Assembly: GCF_000177535.2 (NCBI RefSeq) | Contig: NC_015673.1 | Coordinates: 1,674,001-1,738,000 of the forward strand | Source: Corynebacterium resistens DSM 45100 | Lineage (GTDB): Bacteria; Actinomycetota; Actinomycetes; Mycobacteriales; Mycobacteriaceae | Reading direction: 5' to 3' | DNA length: 64,000 bases | In this document: in pieces, positions 1 to 8,136 of the stretch | Layout: every line of letters begins with the position of its first letter | How positions within the stretch are numbered: the first letter of the stretch is position 1 | Program-made: the position numbers and the translations under genes | Notes under the pieces: generated by a model | The model's input: only the letters and a program-made list of their open reading frames with translations | Database searches by the model: none | What the model was told of the DNA's origin: nothing

Positions 1-1066
1 GCGCACCGGCGTTGACCAAGTCACGCATTTCCTCGTCCTTGAGCTGCCACTCTTCCTGGATGCGAGCGCGGCGAATCCACGGCATTTCTGGCAAGGTTGC
101 GCGGATCTCTTCAACCCACTCTGCCGGTGCGAGTACCGGTGGCAGGTCAGGGTCGTTGAAGTAGCGGTAATCCGCCATGGTCTCCTTGGGGCGCCCCTTG
201 GAGGTGGTGCCGTCCAGCTCCTGGTAGTGACGGGTTTCCTGAACGATCTCCACTCCATTTTGGAGGCAAGCTGCCTGGCGCTGCATTTCGAAGCGCACGG
301 CTTGCTCCACGGACTTCAGGGAGTTGATGTTCTTGGTCTCAGTGCGCGTGCCGTATTCGGTAGCGCCCTTCTTCATCAGGGAAAGGTTGGAGTCCACACG
401 CATGGAGCCCTGGTCCATGCGTGCATCGGAAACGCCCAGGGCCTTAACGAGATCGCGCAGTGCAGAGACGTATGCCTTGGCAACCTCTGGTGCTCGTTCG
501 CCCGCGCCCTCGATGGGCTTGGTGACAATCTCGATGAGCGGCACGCCCGCTCGGTTGCAGTCGACCAAGGAGGCGGTGGCACCGTGGATACGGCCGCCTT
601 CACCGCCGAGGTGCGTCAGCTTGCCCGTGTCCTCCTCCATGTGGGCGCGCTCAATCTCCACGCGCCACTCCGTGCCGTCTTCTAGCACCACATCGAGGTA
701 ACCGTCATACGCAATTGGCTCATCGTACTGCGAGATCTGGTAATTCTTTGGCTGGTCTGGGTAGAAGTAATTTTTGCGCGCGAAGCGAGAATAGGGCGCG
801 ATCTTACAATTCAGCGCCAGACCGATCTTGATGGCCCACTCCACGCCTTGCTTGTTTACTACCGGCAGCGCACCAGGCAAACCGAGGCTGCACGGATCCA
901 CGTTGGTGTTCGGCGCATCTCCGAACTCCGCGGAGGAGGTGGAAAACATCTTCGTCTTAGTGGACAGCTCGACGTGAACTTCCATACCCATCACCGGGTC
1001 GAAGCGCTCCAGCACTTCATCGAAGTCCATCACGTCATCGGAGTAGTCATACACAGGCGCAGTCAT
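1..1066 (-). CDS. gatB: Aspartyl/glutamyl-tRNA(Asn/Gln) amidotransferase subunit B (partial, 3' end missing)
   Basis: GatB is the tRNA-binding and kinase subunit of GatCAB, which turns Glu-tRNA(Gln) and Asp-tRNA(Asn) into the correct aminoacyl-tRNAs. The visible 355 codons carry the N-terminal GatB/PET112 core, beginning [11 protein letters not shown] and including the family segment [16 protein letters not shown]; the family is about 500 residues, so roughly the C-terminal third (including the YqeY-like tail) lies beyond the left edge. The start at 1066 is preferred over an in-frame ATG at 1075 because a TAAGAT -10 hexamer ends seven bases before it, suggesting a leaderless message. Partners gatC and gatA are about 5 kb away on the same strand, separated by pfkA, an exporter and a NUDIX gene. 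Identity is secure. Confidence 0.96.
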   Translation of the reverse strand, partial: MTAPVYDYSDDVMDFDEVLERFDPVMGMEVHVELSTKTKMFSTSSAEFGDAPNTNVDPCSLGLPGALPVVNKQGVEWAIKIGLALNCKIAPYSRFARKNYFYPDQPKNYQISQYDEPIAYDGYLDVVLEDGTEWRVEIERAHMEEDTGKLTHLGGEGGRIHGATASLVDCNRAGVPLIEIVTKPIEGAGERAPEVAKAYVSALRDLVKALGVSDARMDQGSMRVDSNLSLMKKGATEYGTRTETKNINSLKSVEQAVRFEMQRQAACLQNGVEIVQETRHYQELDGTTSKGRPKETMADYRYFNDPDLPPVLAPAEWVEEIRATLPEMPWIRRARIQEEWQLKDEEMRDLVNAGA

Positions 1067-1073
1067 GCGCTCC

Positions 1074-1079
1074 ATCTTA
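1074..1079 (-). promoter_or_regulatory. -10 box of gatB (leaderless)
   Basis: TAAGAT on the minus strand ends 7 bases before the ATG at 1066, placing the predicted transcript start at or next to the start codon. No convincing -35 was identified. Confidence 0.5.
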
Positions 1080-1170
1080 GTACGACTGAATTCCAACTTT
1101 GGGTAACGGTCGGGGCTGGCAAAGACTAGCGTTATCTCAGCAACCTATATCGACCAGAAAGCCAGTCCCC

Positions 1171-2109
1171 GTGACTACTCCAGATCCCCATCCTGGGTCC
1201 TCCGGACCGGAAGAATTCGTCCCAGAAGAGTACCCGCCAGAAGAGTACGCGCCGCAATTCCTCGATCCGCAGATCATCTCTGCCCCACTTGTCAACGTGG
1301 TCCTTTTCACCCGCACCCCACGCCTAGAGGAGATCATTGCGGAACTTTCTACCCAATTCGGCGAGGACCTAGGGGAACTCCAAATCGATGAGCAAAACAA
1401 TGCAGTCGCAGTGGAGGTTTACGATGATCACCTCATCCATGTCACTGTCATTGATGAAGCTCCTGATGGGGAGACCTACCAGCTGCGCTACCACCCGATT
1501 CTCACTGGTGAGGGCACCGCGCTCGACGAAGTCTGTGCACAAGCCGTCGTCGCGATTTTGCCCTCCGAGGATCGTCTGCAGCTCAATAGGAAATTAATCG
1601 ACCCAAGGATAGGCAGTGCCATCATCCATGCCGTTACTACCGAGGCGATCGCCTCGGTAGAAAGCGCAGTACTCGTGCATTCTTCGCTCGCGGAGGCCAC
1701 GTTCAACGCAGGGTACTATCGTTACTTCGTTCAAGAAGATCGCCTCGAGGAAGTTCTGGCGTCGATCTGGATAGTCCAAGCCGAGGTGACTGACCAACCC
1801 ACCAACCCCCAGCCCACCAACCCCCAGCTCACCGACTCCCAGCTCACACCACCCAGCAATGCCTATACTGCGGGACTCGCGCCGCTGGGACATCCGGAAC
1901 TGATTTTCCGCAACACCACCATCGACCCGAATGAGTTGTACGAAAAGCTAGTCAACCTCGTGAACTACATCCTCAACGGCGGTGTTCTGCGTGCCAAGGA
2001 CACCCTGGGTTTCGCCGATGATCAGATCTTGCGGGTCAACGAAGGCGCCCACCCCTATGCGCCGGAGGTCCCCTGCGTGGAACTACAGGTCACCTCACCA
2101 GGTGCTTAA
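1171..2109 (+). CDS. DUF4261-like cytoplasmic protein
   Basis: This 312-residue acidic protein has no signal peptide or membrane segment. The C-terminal ~75 residues (LAPLGHPEL... ELYEKLVNLVNYILNGG... DTLGF) resemble the DUF4261 domain, whose function is unknown. The central part is a soluble alpha/beta-looking region. Residues ~210-228 form a short Pro/Thr/Asn/Gln repeat linker (PTNPQ repeated) encoded by near-identical DNA units. The GTG at 1171 is chosen because upstream codons lie in the intergenic space shared with the divergent gatB; no clean ribosome binding site or leaderless -10 was seen, so the start is uncertain. It lies between gatB and pfkA and converges on pfkA. The function is not inferable from the sequence; the domain call is by visual resemblance only. 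Confidence 0.7.
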   Translation: MTTPDPHPGSSGPEEFVPEEYPPEEYAPQFLDPQIISAPLVNVVLFTRTPRLEEIIAELSTQFGEDLGELQIDEQNNAVAVEVYDDHLIHVTVIDEAPDGETYQLRYHPILTGEGTALDEVCAQAVVAILPSEDRLQLNRKLIDPRIGSAIIHAVTTEAIASVESAVLVHSSLAEATFNAGYYRYFVQEDRLEEVLASIWIVQAEVTDQPTNPQPTNPQLTDSQLTPPSNAYTAGLAPLGHPELIFRNTTIDPNELYEKLVNLVNYILNGGVLRAKDTLGFADDQILRVNEGAHPYAPEVPCVELQVTSPGA

Positions 2110-2127
2110 CTTTCTTTATTCCGACGC

Positions 2128-3156
2128 CTAGCCGAACAGCGCCTGCGCAGTTTCGTAGAACTTAGGTGGAACCCGCTTGAGTTCCCCCACTGCATCATCG
2201 AAGGAAATCAAGTCAATGTGGGAGGCTTGCAATGCGACGACCTTGCCAAAGTCTCCATTCAGACATGCTTGCGCGGCGTTGACGCCGAAGCGAGTAGCCA
2301 ACACTCGATCAAAAGCCGTGGGAGTTCCGCCACGTTGGGTGTGCCCAAGCACTGTTGTGCGCACGTCGGTATCCAAACGGTTTTCCAATTCCTTGGCGAT
2401 CATGCCCGAAATGTCTTGGAACTTTTCGTGCCCGAACTGGTCAACTTCGCGCTCGCCCACATCCAGTGTGCCCTTCTTGGGCAACGCCCCCTCAGCGACA
2501 ACGATGATGCCGTACTTCTCCCCCAACTGGAACCGGCGAGCCATTCGTTTACAGACATCATCAATGTCGAAAGGTGCTTCTGGGATGAGGATCTCATGCG
2601 CACCACCGGCCATACCAGCATGCAATGCGATCCAACCGACGTGTCGTCCCATGACCTCCACGATCATCACTCGGTTATGGGATTCCGCGGTGGTGTGCAG
2701 CCGGTCGATGGCCTCGGTCGCCACTGCCACGGCCGTATCGAAGCCGAAGGTGTAATCCGTCCCATCGACGTCATTGTCAATGGTCTTCGGAACTCCCACA
2801 ACCGGCACACCATTATCGTGCAGCCACTTAGCTCCCTTAAGCGTTCCTTCACCACCGATGGCGATGAGCGCATCAATTTGTGCATCCGCTAGGTTCGCCT
2901 TGACACGATCGATGCCTGCCTTGAAGGCATCGGGATGAAGGCGCCCGGTGCCCAAAATTGTGCCACCTTGGCGCAGAATCCGATCAATAAATGCATCGTC
3001 GTAGAGTTGCACGCGCCGGTCCTCAAGCAGCCCTTGCCAACCGTCTTCATAACCGACGACAGTCGAACCGTGCTGGGCAGCCGTACGCACGACGGCACGA
3101 ATAACGGCATTGAGTCCTGGGCAGTCTCCACCACTGGTGAGGGTCGCAATACGCAT
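2128..3156 (-). CDS. pfkA: 6-phosphofructokinase (actinobacterial ATP-type)
   Basis: It phosphorylates fructose 6-phosphate to fructose 1,6-bisphosphate, the committed step of glycolysis, in the cytosol. The 342-residue protein starts [20 protein letters not shown] with the nucleotide-binding glycine motif, followed by [30 protein letters not shown] (catalytic Asp of TIDND) and the substrate segment [19 protein letters not shown] Gly follows the acidic residue in GGEG, where pyrophosphate-dependent enzymes usually carry Asp, so ATP is the likely donor, although the Lys in PKT is of the type shared with PPi enzymes. The start at 3156 is ten codons inside the open frame: it matches the family N-terminus and sits 7 bases after a TACAAT -10 box. 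It converges on the DUF4261-like gene with an 18-bp gap. Confidence 0.97.
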   Translation of the reverse strand: MRIATLTSGGDCPGLNAVIRAVVRTAAQHGSTVVGYEDGWQGLLEDRRVQLYDDAFIDRILRQGGTILGTGRLHPDAFKAGIDRVKANLADAQIDALIAIGGEGTLKGAKWLHDNGVPVVGVPKTIDNDVDGTDYTFGFDTAVAVATEAIDRLHTTAESHNRVMIVEVMGRHVGWIALHAGMAGGAHEILIPEAPFDIDDVCKRMARRFQLGEKYGIIVVAEGALPKKGTLDVGEREVDQFGHEKFQDISGMIAKELENRLDTDVRTTVLGHTQRGGTPTAFDRVLATRFGVNAAQACLNGDFGKVVALQASHIDLISFDDAVGELKRVPPKFYETAQALFG

Positions 3157-3163
3157 AGTCGCG

Positions 3164-3169
3164 ATTGTA
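3164..3169 (-). promoter_or_regulatory. -10 box of pfkA (leaderless)
   Basis: TACAAT on the minus strand ends 7 bases before the ATG at 3156. It is a near-consensus actinobacterial -10 and it decides the start against the upstream in-frame ATG. Confidence 0.6.
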
Positions 3170-3210
3170 GCGACCGCCCCCGACACCCGCTGTACAACCT
3201 TGAGACAACA

Positions 3211-4632
3211 CTAGTTGCTAGTACTCAGGCTCTCGCTTTGGTCGGTTTGGGATCCCACAGCCAAGGCGGATGCCACAATGCCGAGCACGAGCACCACTGC
3301 TGCGGGCAAGAGAGATTCTGCGAATGCCGATGCCCCGCTGGTTTCACCCCTAGCTTGCAGTACGGCAGCAATCATGGCCGAACCAATGACTGCGCCCATC
3401 TGACGGGTGGTGTTGTACATCCCGGATCCTGCGCCGATGGAATCGTGTGGCAAGTCGCGCAACGTAGCTGTCGAATTCGGCGCCCAGACGAATCCGTGTG
3501 CAAAACCCATGAGCAAAAATGCGCACAAGGGTGCCCACAGCGGGAACTCTGGACGCATGAAAACCACCAGCCCCAACGTACTGAGGGTCATGAGGCTAAA
3601 TCCGAGCATGGCCATGGGGCGCGGAGAGCGCTTGTCCACTGCGCGCCCCACAAAAGGGGCGAGGACACCCGAAATCAGGGACATCGGCGTCACAAAAAGT
3701 CCTGCTTGCAGCGGTGACAATCCATGAATGTTCTGCAGGTACAACATAACGGGCACCATCATGCCCGCGACTGCGAACCCCATAGCGAAGATCGCCAAGT
3801 TACCGAAAGCGAAATCGCGGCGCTGGAAAAGCCCCAGCGGAATCAAAGGGGCTGTTTTACCACGGCGCTCCACCCGCGCTTGTAACCACAGAAAAATCCC
3901 AATGAGCACCACACCGGCCAGCAGCATTGCCCAAATAGCAGCCGACCAGTGCGCTTTTTCGCCTTCTTGGATTGCGTAAACAATCAGAGCCATAGCTACC
4001 ATGCTGATCACTACGGACAAGCCATCAATGCGCTGGCGGTGCGGTTGGAATCGAGGCACCCACAACCAAACCAATACCACGCACACCACTCCGATTGGCA
4101 CGTTAATGAAGAACACCCAGTGCCACGTGGCGAAGTCCATGATTAAACCACCCAGCAATGGGCCTGCCAGGGTAGAAATGCCCGCGACTGCACCCCAGAT
4201 TCCCAGGGCGGAACCCCTTTTGTCATGTGGAAACACGCGATTAATCACGCTCATGGTTTGCGGTGTAAGCAACGCGCCACCGATCCCCTGGACAGCCCGC
4301 GCTGCTATCAGGACTTCGATACTTCCGGCTAGGCCGCAAGCCAATGAGGAGAGCGTAAAGATCACCATTCCGGCGACGTACAGATTTTTGGGCCCGAAGC
4401 GATCCCCTAGTCGCCCAGTAACCAACAATGGAACGGCGAAGGTCAATAGATAGATGCTGGTAACCCACAACAGCTGGCTGTAATCAGCACCTAGGTCGCG
4501 TTCGAAACCTGGTGTCGCCACTGCCACGATCGTCTGATCTAGCAAGATCATGAAGAAACCAATGCAGAGGGCGAACAGTGCGCGCCATGCTTCAGGCAAT
4601 CTCAACGGAAGGGCGGGATACGTTTCATTCAC
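3211..4632 (-). CDS. MFS drug:H+ antiporter, DHA2 (14-TM) family
   Basis: A 473-residue polytopic membrane protein with about 14 predicted segments. The first segment ends in LLDQTIVAVATPG, typical of the DHA2 (EmrB/QacA-like) branch. Motif A is visible as GRLGDRFGPKN in loop 2-3, and the antiporter motif C as AGISTLAGPLLGG in segment 5. It is therefore likely a proton-motive-force-driven exporter of hydrophobic or cationic compounds; the substrate cannot be told. The start is a GTG at 4632, seven bases after a TAACAT -10, so a leaderless message is likely. It lies 23 bp downstream of the NUDIX gene stop and 54 bp upstream of the pfkA start. No regulator gene is adjacent. Confidence 0.9.
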   Translation of the reverse strand: MNETYPALPLRLPEAWRALFALCIGFFMILLDQTIVAVATPGFERDLGADYSQLLWVTSIYLLTFAVPLLVTGRLGDRFGPKNLYVAGMVIFTLSSLACGLAGSIEVLIAARAVQGIGGALLTPQTMSVINRVFPHDKRGSALGIWGAVAGISTLAGPLLGGLIMDFATWHWVFFINVPIGVVCVVLVWLWVPRFQPHRQRIDGLSVVISMVAMALIVYAIQEGEKAHWSAAIWAMLLAGVVLIGIFLWLQARVERRGKTAPLIPLGLFQRRDFAFGNLAIFAMGFAVAGMMVPVMLYLQNIHGLSPLQAGLFVTPMSLISGVLAPFVGRAVDKRSPRPMAMLGFSLMTLSTLGLVVFMRPEFPLWAPLCAFLLMGFAHGFVWAPNSTATLRDLPHDSIGAGSGMYNTTRQMGAVIGSAMIAAVLQARGETSGASAFAESLLPAAVVLVLGIVASALAVGSQTDQSESLSTSN

Positions 4633-4639
4633 CCCAGCG

Positions 4640-4645
4640 ATGTTA
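4640..4645 (-). promoter_or_regulatory. -10 box of MFS gene (leaderless, GTG start)
   Basis: TAACAT on the minus strand ends 7 bases before the GTG at 4632. It lies in the 23-bp gap after the NUDIX gene, so the exporter can be transcribed on its own. Confidence 0.5.
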
Positions 4646-4655
4646 GTTTGTGGTC

Positions 4656-5330
4656 TTACACAAGCCCTAGTCGCATCGCCTCAGCGCGCAAAGTCGGCAC
4701 ACTTTCAGCAAATTCAGGCATGAGATCCAACTGCTCAAGCTGTTCGATCGGCTGCCATTTCAAATCAGTGGATTCTGCAGTCGGGTGCAATTCCAATTGC
4801 GACTCGCACGTGCCCAAGACCACCGTGTAGCGCCATTCATTGACAGTGTTATCCGGGATTTCCCACCAAAATCGACCGCCGAGGCCAAACGTGAGGTGAC
4901 CGCCGTGCTCGGGGTGCACTATGCGTTTCTCGCTCATCAATTCCTTTACCCGCGGGTCCAGTGGATCACCGATATCTTCAACTTCATCGCGGAAGTTCTC
5001 CACCAGTTCTAAGTCCTCAGTAGATAGCGGTTGCCGGGTGAGAACATGACTGAGCTCGATGCGCGAGGTCACTACTTCCCCTCGCACTGTAACCAGCGCT
5101 GGTGCAACGCCAGTTTCCTCCCATGTCTCACGCAAGGCGGCATCAGCGCTCGATTCGCCGATATCTATTGCTCCGCCCGGCAGAGCCCACGTTCCCCCGC
5201 GGTTAGTCCACTTCGCACGATGCTGCATGAGAACCTCTCCATGCACAGTGATCAGCATCAGCCCTGCAGCACCCAAGGTGCCCCAGCGCCGGGAGCCGTC
5301 TACTCCAACTGCCCAACCATCGCCTGTCAT
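4656..5330 (-). CDS. NUDIX hydrolase
   Basis: A 224-residue NUDIX-fold hydrolase acting on a nucleoside-diphosphate-linked substrate that cannot be identified. The box is complete: GAIDIGESSADAALRETWEETGV (about residues 53-75), with the REXXEE core for metal binding, preceded by TWALPGG. The N-terminus (WGTLGAAGLMLI) resembles actinobacterial MutT/ADP-ribose pyrophosphatase-like enzymes. The ATG at 5330 is supported by an AGGAGTGAGG ribosome binding site, so unlike many neighbours it has a 5' leader. It lies downstream of gatA, separated by a hairpin at 5407-5429, and is followed closely by the MFS gene. Confidence 0.88.
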   Translation of the reverse strand: MTGDGWAVGVDGSRRWGTLGAAGLMLITVHGEVLMQHRAKWTNRGGTWALPGGAIDIGESSADAALRETWEETGVAPALVTVRGEVVTSRIELSHVLTRQPLSTEDLELVENFRDEVEDIGDPLDPRVKELMSEKRIVHPEHGGHLTFGLGGRFWWEIPDNTVNEWRYTVVLGTCESQLELHPTAESTDLKWQPIEQLEQLDLMPEFAESVPTLRAEAMRLGLV

Positions 5331-5406
5331 AGCCTCACTCCTCGCACCATTGGTTTCAAGGCCTAACCGCTCTCGCTTCGGGTCGTTGTATATTTAAGTT
5401 TTCTTT

Positions 5407-5429
5407 GACGCCAGGGTGCTCCTGACGTC
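5407..5429 (-). terminator. Hairpin after gatA (possible terminator)
   Basis: A 9-bp stem with a 5-base loop. In minus-strand RNA every position pairs (GACGUCAGG with CCUGGCGUC, one G-U), whereas plus-strand RNA would have a C-A mismatch, so it belongs to the gatA transcript. There is no U-tract afterwards; the terminator call is tentative. Confidence 0.4.
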
Positions 5430-5440
5430 GCGAGATTCCT

Positions 5441-6958
5441 TTACTTCCGACCAGCTTCGAATGCGGCACCCACCCGGTACAGGTTGTCGTCCTTGTGCGC
5501 GCCAGCCATGATCTGCAAGCCGGTGGGCAGGTTGGTGTCCGCAGCGAAACCACCGGGAACACTCATGCCACACACGCCGGCCAAGTTCAGTGGCAGGGTG
5601 AATAGGTCAAACATGTACATCGCCAAAGGATCGTCCAACTTCTCGCCCAGCTTGAAGGCCGTCGATGGCGTTACCGGGGAAACAATCGCATCAACCTTTT
5701 CAAAAGCTGACGCGAAGTCCTGGGCGATCAGGTTACGCACACGCTGTGCCTGCAGGTAGTAGGCATCGTAGTAACCCACGGACAGTGCGTAGGTGCCCAG
5801 CATGATGCGGCGCTTAACCTCATCGCCGAAGCCTTCGGCGCGGGTCAGGCTCATTACTTGGTCGGCACTGTTGGTTCCATCGTCACCCTTGCGTTGCCCG
5901 TACCGCATGCCGTCGAAGCGGGCAAGGTTGGAAGAAACCTCACAAGGCAAGATCAAGTAGTAGGCATTCATCGCATGATCGAAGTTCGGGCAATCGACCT
6001 CAACTAACTCCGCGCCTTGGGACTTCAGCTGTTCCAAGTTGGCGTGATAGGCATCCAACACACCCTTTTGGAAGGCCTCAGGTCGCTCAAATTGCTTAAC
6101 CACTCCCAGCTTGACCCCGCTGAGGTCTCCGTTCGCGCCGGCCGTGGCGGCGTCAACAACAGGAGCTACTTCACGCTTGGAAGAAGTAGCATCGTTGGCG
6201 TCATGACCTGCGATGACTTCGTGCAGCAGAGCGGTGTCCAAAACGGTACGTGCGGTAGGGCCACCCTGATCCAAAGAAGAGGCGCACGCCACCAGGCCAT
6301 AGCGAGACACGGTGCCGTAGGTTGGCTTAACACCCACGGTATTGGTCAACGCGGCAGGCTGACGAATAGAGCCACCTGTATCCGTGCCGATAGCAAGTGG
6401 CGCCATGCCTGCTGCCAAAGCTGCGGAGGAGCCGCCGCCGGAGCCACCTGGGGTGCGCTCTAGGTCATAAGGATTCTTCGTTGGGCCATATGCGGAGTTT
6501 TCCGTAGAAGAACCCATGGCAAATTCATCCATGTTGGTTTTACCCAAGATTGGGATGCCGGCGGCGCGCAGGCGCAAGGTCACCGTGGCGTCGTAAGGGC
6601 TCATGTACCCCTCGAGCATTTTGGAAGCGCACGTCGTCGGGGCATCCGTCGTGGTGAATACGTCCTTCAGCGCCAGAGGCACGCCGGCGAGCTTGGACGT
6701 CGGCTGGTCACCTGCGGCCAAAGCATCGTCAACGGTCGCAGCCGCTGCTAGCGCCGTGTTGCCACTGACATGCAAGAAAGCATTGATATCGCCATCAACC
6801 TCACCGATTCGATCAAGGTGGGCCTGGGTTACCTCAACGGCGGAAATCTCGCGAGAGTGAATCTTTTCTGCCAGCTCAGCTGCAGTCCACGTTGTGTAAT
6901 CCGAGTCATCGCGGCTGGCGACAACGTACTTGGAGGACGAGGAAGAATTTTCAGTCAT
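5441..6958 (-). CDS. gatA: Aspartyl/glutamyl-tRNA(Asn/Gln) amidotransferase subunit A
   Basis: GatA is the amidase subunit of GatCAB: it releases ammonia from glutamine or asparagine for amidation of misacylated tRNA. The 505-residue protein carries the amidase signature with the Lys-Ser-Ser triad: Lys in [10 protein letters not shown], the Gly/Ser-rich [14 protein letters not shown], and the nucleophile region [16 protein letters not shown]. The ATG at 6958 is preferred over the one three codons upstream because AGGATGG lies at a usable distance only from the second; the first would sit almost on it. It is 97 bp downstream of gatC, presumably the same transcript. Length is normal for the family. 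Confidence 0.97.
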   Translation of the reverse strand: MTENSSSSSKYVVASRDDSDYTTWTAAELAEKIHSREISAVEVTQAHLDRIGEVDGDINAFLHVSGNTALAAAATVDDALAAGDQPTSKLAGVPLALKDVFTTTDAPTTCASKMLEGYMSPYDATVTLRLRAAGIPILGKTNMDEFAMGSSTENSAYGPTKNPYDLERTPGGSGGGSSAALAAGMAPLAIGTDTGGSIRQPAALTNTVGVKPTYGTVSRYGLVACASSLDQGGPTARTVLDTALLHEVIAGHDANDATSSKREVAPVVDAATAGANGDLSGVKLGVVKQFERPEAFQKGVLDAYHANLEQLKSQGAELVEVDCPNFDHAMNAYYLILPCEVSSNLARFDGMRYGQRKGDDGTNSADQVMSLTRAEGFGDEVKRRIMLGTYALSVGYYDAYYLQAQRVRNLIAQDFASAFEKVDAIVSPVTPSTAFKLGEKLDDPLAMYMFDLFTLPLNLAGVCGMSVPGGFAADTNLPTGLQIMAGAHKDDNLYRVGAAFEAGRK

Positions 6959-7055
6959 GGGTGCCATCCTGTGGGTGTTAAAAGTAATGAAACTGTTCTC
7001 TGGTCACGGCTCGGATTTAATGCCCGAACCCAGAAATCATGTCGGGACTAGAGTT

Positions 7056-7361
7056 CTACTCGCCCAAGATCTGCGGAACCATGAAGCGCTGATCTTCAGC
7101 AGCCGGCGCCTGATCCAGCGCCTGTTCGGCCGTCAGGCTAGGGATAACAACGTCCTCGCGCATCACGGACTCGGTACCATCAACGTTCTGAGTGGGGTGG
7201 CTGAGTGGCTCCACACCTTCCGTATCCACCTCGCGGATTGCCGCCACGTGATCAACGATGCCGTCGATTTGAGTGGCGAAGTGTTCGAGCTCATCTTCCG
7301 AAAGCTTCAATCGGGCCAACTTGGCCAAGTGGGCTACATCATCACGCGAAATTTCAGACAT
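7056..7361 (-). CDS. gatC: Aspartyl/glutamyl-tRNA(Asn/Gln) amidotransferase subunit C
   Basis: GatC is the small clamp subunit that holds GatA and GatB together. The 101-residue protein has the family pattern: N-terminal ISRDDVAHLAKLARLKLSEDEL, the helix region QIDGIVDHVAAIREVDTEGVEPLSHP, and a C-terminal belt ending in VPQILGE. The ATG at 7361 follows a TAGAGT -10 box by seven bases and agrees with the family N-terminus; a GTG three codons further out is less likely. The promoter region is shared with the divergent ACT-domain gene; only 62 bp separate the two start codons. Confidence 0.96.
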   Translation of the reverse strand: MSEISRDDVAHLAKLARLKLSEDELEHFATQIDGIVDHVAAIREVDTEGVEPLSHPTQNVDGTESVMREDVVIPSLTAEQALDQAPAAEDQRFMVPQILGE

Positions 7362-7368
7362 GCTTAAC

Positions 7369-7374
7369 ACTCTA
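7369..7374 (-). promoter_or_regulatory. -10 box of gatC (leaderless)
   Basis: TAGAGT on the minus strand ends 7 bases before the ATG at 7361. It is paired back to back with the -10 of the ACT gene at 7411-7416 in a very compact divergent promoter. Confidence 0.5.
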
Positions 7375-7410
7375 GTCGTCCTTTCGACCCCGAGCGCGCA
7401 TAGGTGTGGC

Positions 7411-7416
7411 TAGTAT
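7411..7416 (+). promoter_or_regulatory. -10 box of ACT-domain gene (leaderless)
   Basis: TAGTAT ends 7 bases before the ATG at 7424, implying a leaderless transcript and excluding the longer in-frame starts. Confidence 0.6.
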
Positions 7417-7423
7417 CAGAACC

Positions 7424-8098
7424 ATGTCCTACTTAATGCGTGTGCGTATGCCCGATGCCCCAGGCGCCCTCGGTCAATTAGCTGTGGCGATTGGCACTGT
7501 CGGCGGAGATATCCGTGGCGTTGACATCGTGGGCAACGGGGACGCGGCAGAGGATATCGGCACCGTTGTCGACGATATTGTGGTCAACCTCCCCTCCGGC
7601 TGCCTGCCCGATGCACTGATCACCGCAGCTCAAGAGGTGGATGGGGTGTACGTTGACTCCATCCGTCCATTTTCGGGCACAGTAGACCGCCGTGGTCAGG
7701 TCAAGATGCTCGCCGATGTAGCGGATCGGCGCCAGAACCGCACTGAAGCACTCGATCTCATGATGGACAGCCTGCCGCAATCAATGACGGCTGGCTGGTC
7801 GATTGTGCTGGACACGGAACCGCGTACCCACCGAGTAGCTGCTTCGTCGGCGGCGCCAGCGGACAATGGCAAAGAATTAGAATCCGCACCTGTTGTTGAG
7901 GCGCGCGTACTGAACTCCGAACGCGAGGATTGGATCCCCGAAAACTGGGCAGTCATGGATTCCGCCCTAGCGGCGACCCCCATCCAGGGGACATCACTTC
8001 TGCTGGTCATCGGGCGCCCGGGCGGTCCGGATTTCCTCCTGTCAGAGGTCGAACACCTGCGCCAGATGGGCTCAATTGTCGGCGCGTTTTTCAGCTAG
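7424..8098 (+). CDS. ACT-domain protein of unknown ligand
   Basis: A 224-residue soluble protein. The first ~80 residues form an ACT domain: YLMRVRMPDAPGALGQLAVAIG is the typical first strand, helix and Gly-containing ligand loop, followed by GGDIRGVDIVG. ACT domains bind amino acids or similar small ligands and usually regulate an attached or partner enzyme, but no catalytic domain is visible here. The remainder contains a low-complexity Ala/Ser stretch and ends LLLVIGRPGGPDFLLSEVEHLRQMGSIVGAFFS. The start at 7424 is fixed by the TAGTAT box. It diverges from gatC and converges on ilvA with a 38-bp gap. A role in amino-acid sensing is plausible but is inference. Confidence 0.85.
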   Translation: MSYLMRVRMPDAPGALGQLAVAIGTVGGDIRGVDIVGNGDAAEDIGTVVDDIVVNLPSGCLPDALITAAQEVDGVYVDSIRPFSGTVDRRGQVKMLADVADRRQNRTEALDLMMDSLPQSMTAGWSIVLDTEPRTHRVAASSAAPADNGKELESAPVVEARVLNSEREDWIPENWAVMDSALAATPIQGTSLLLVIGRPGGPDFLLSEVEHLRQMGSIVGAFFS

Positions 8099-8136
8099 CT
8101 GACCGCCTCCACTCTCCTTTGCTTCCTGCGCTTCAC

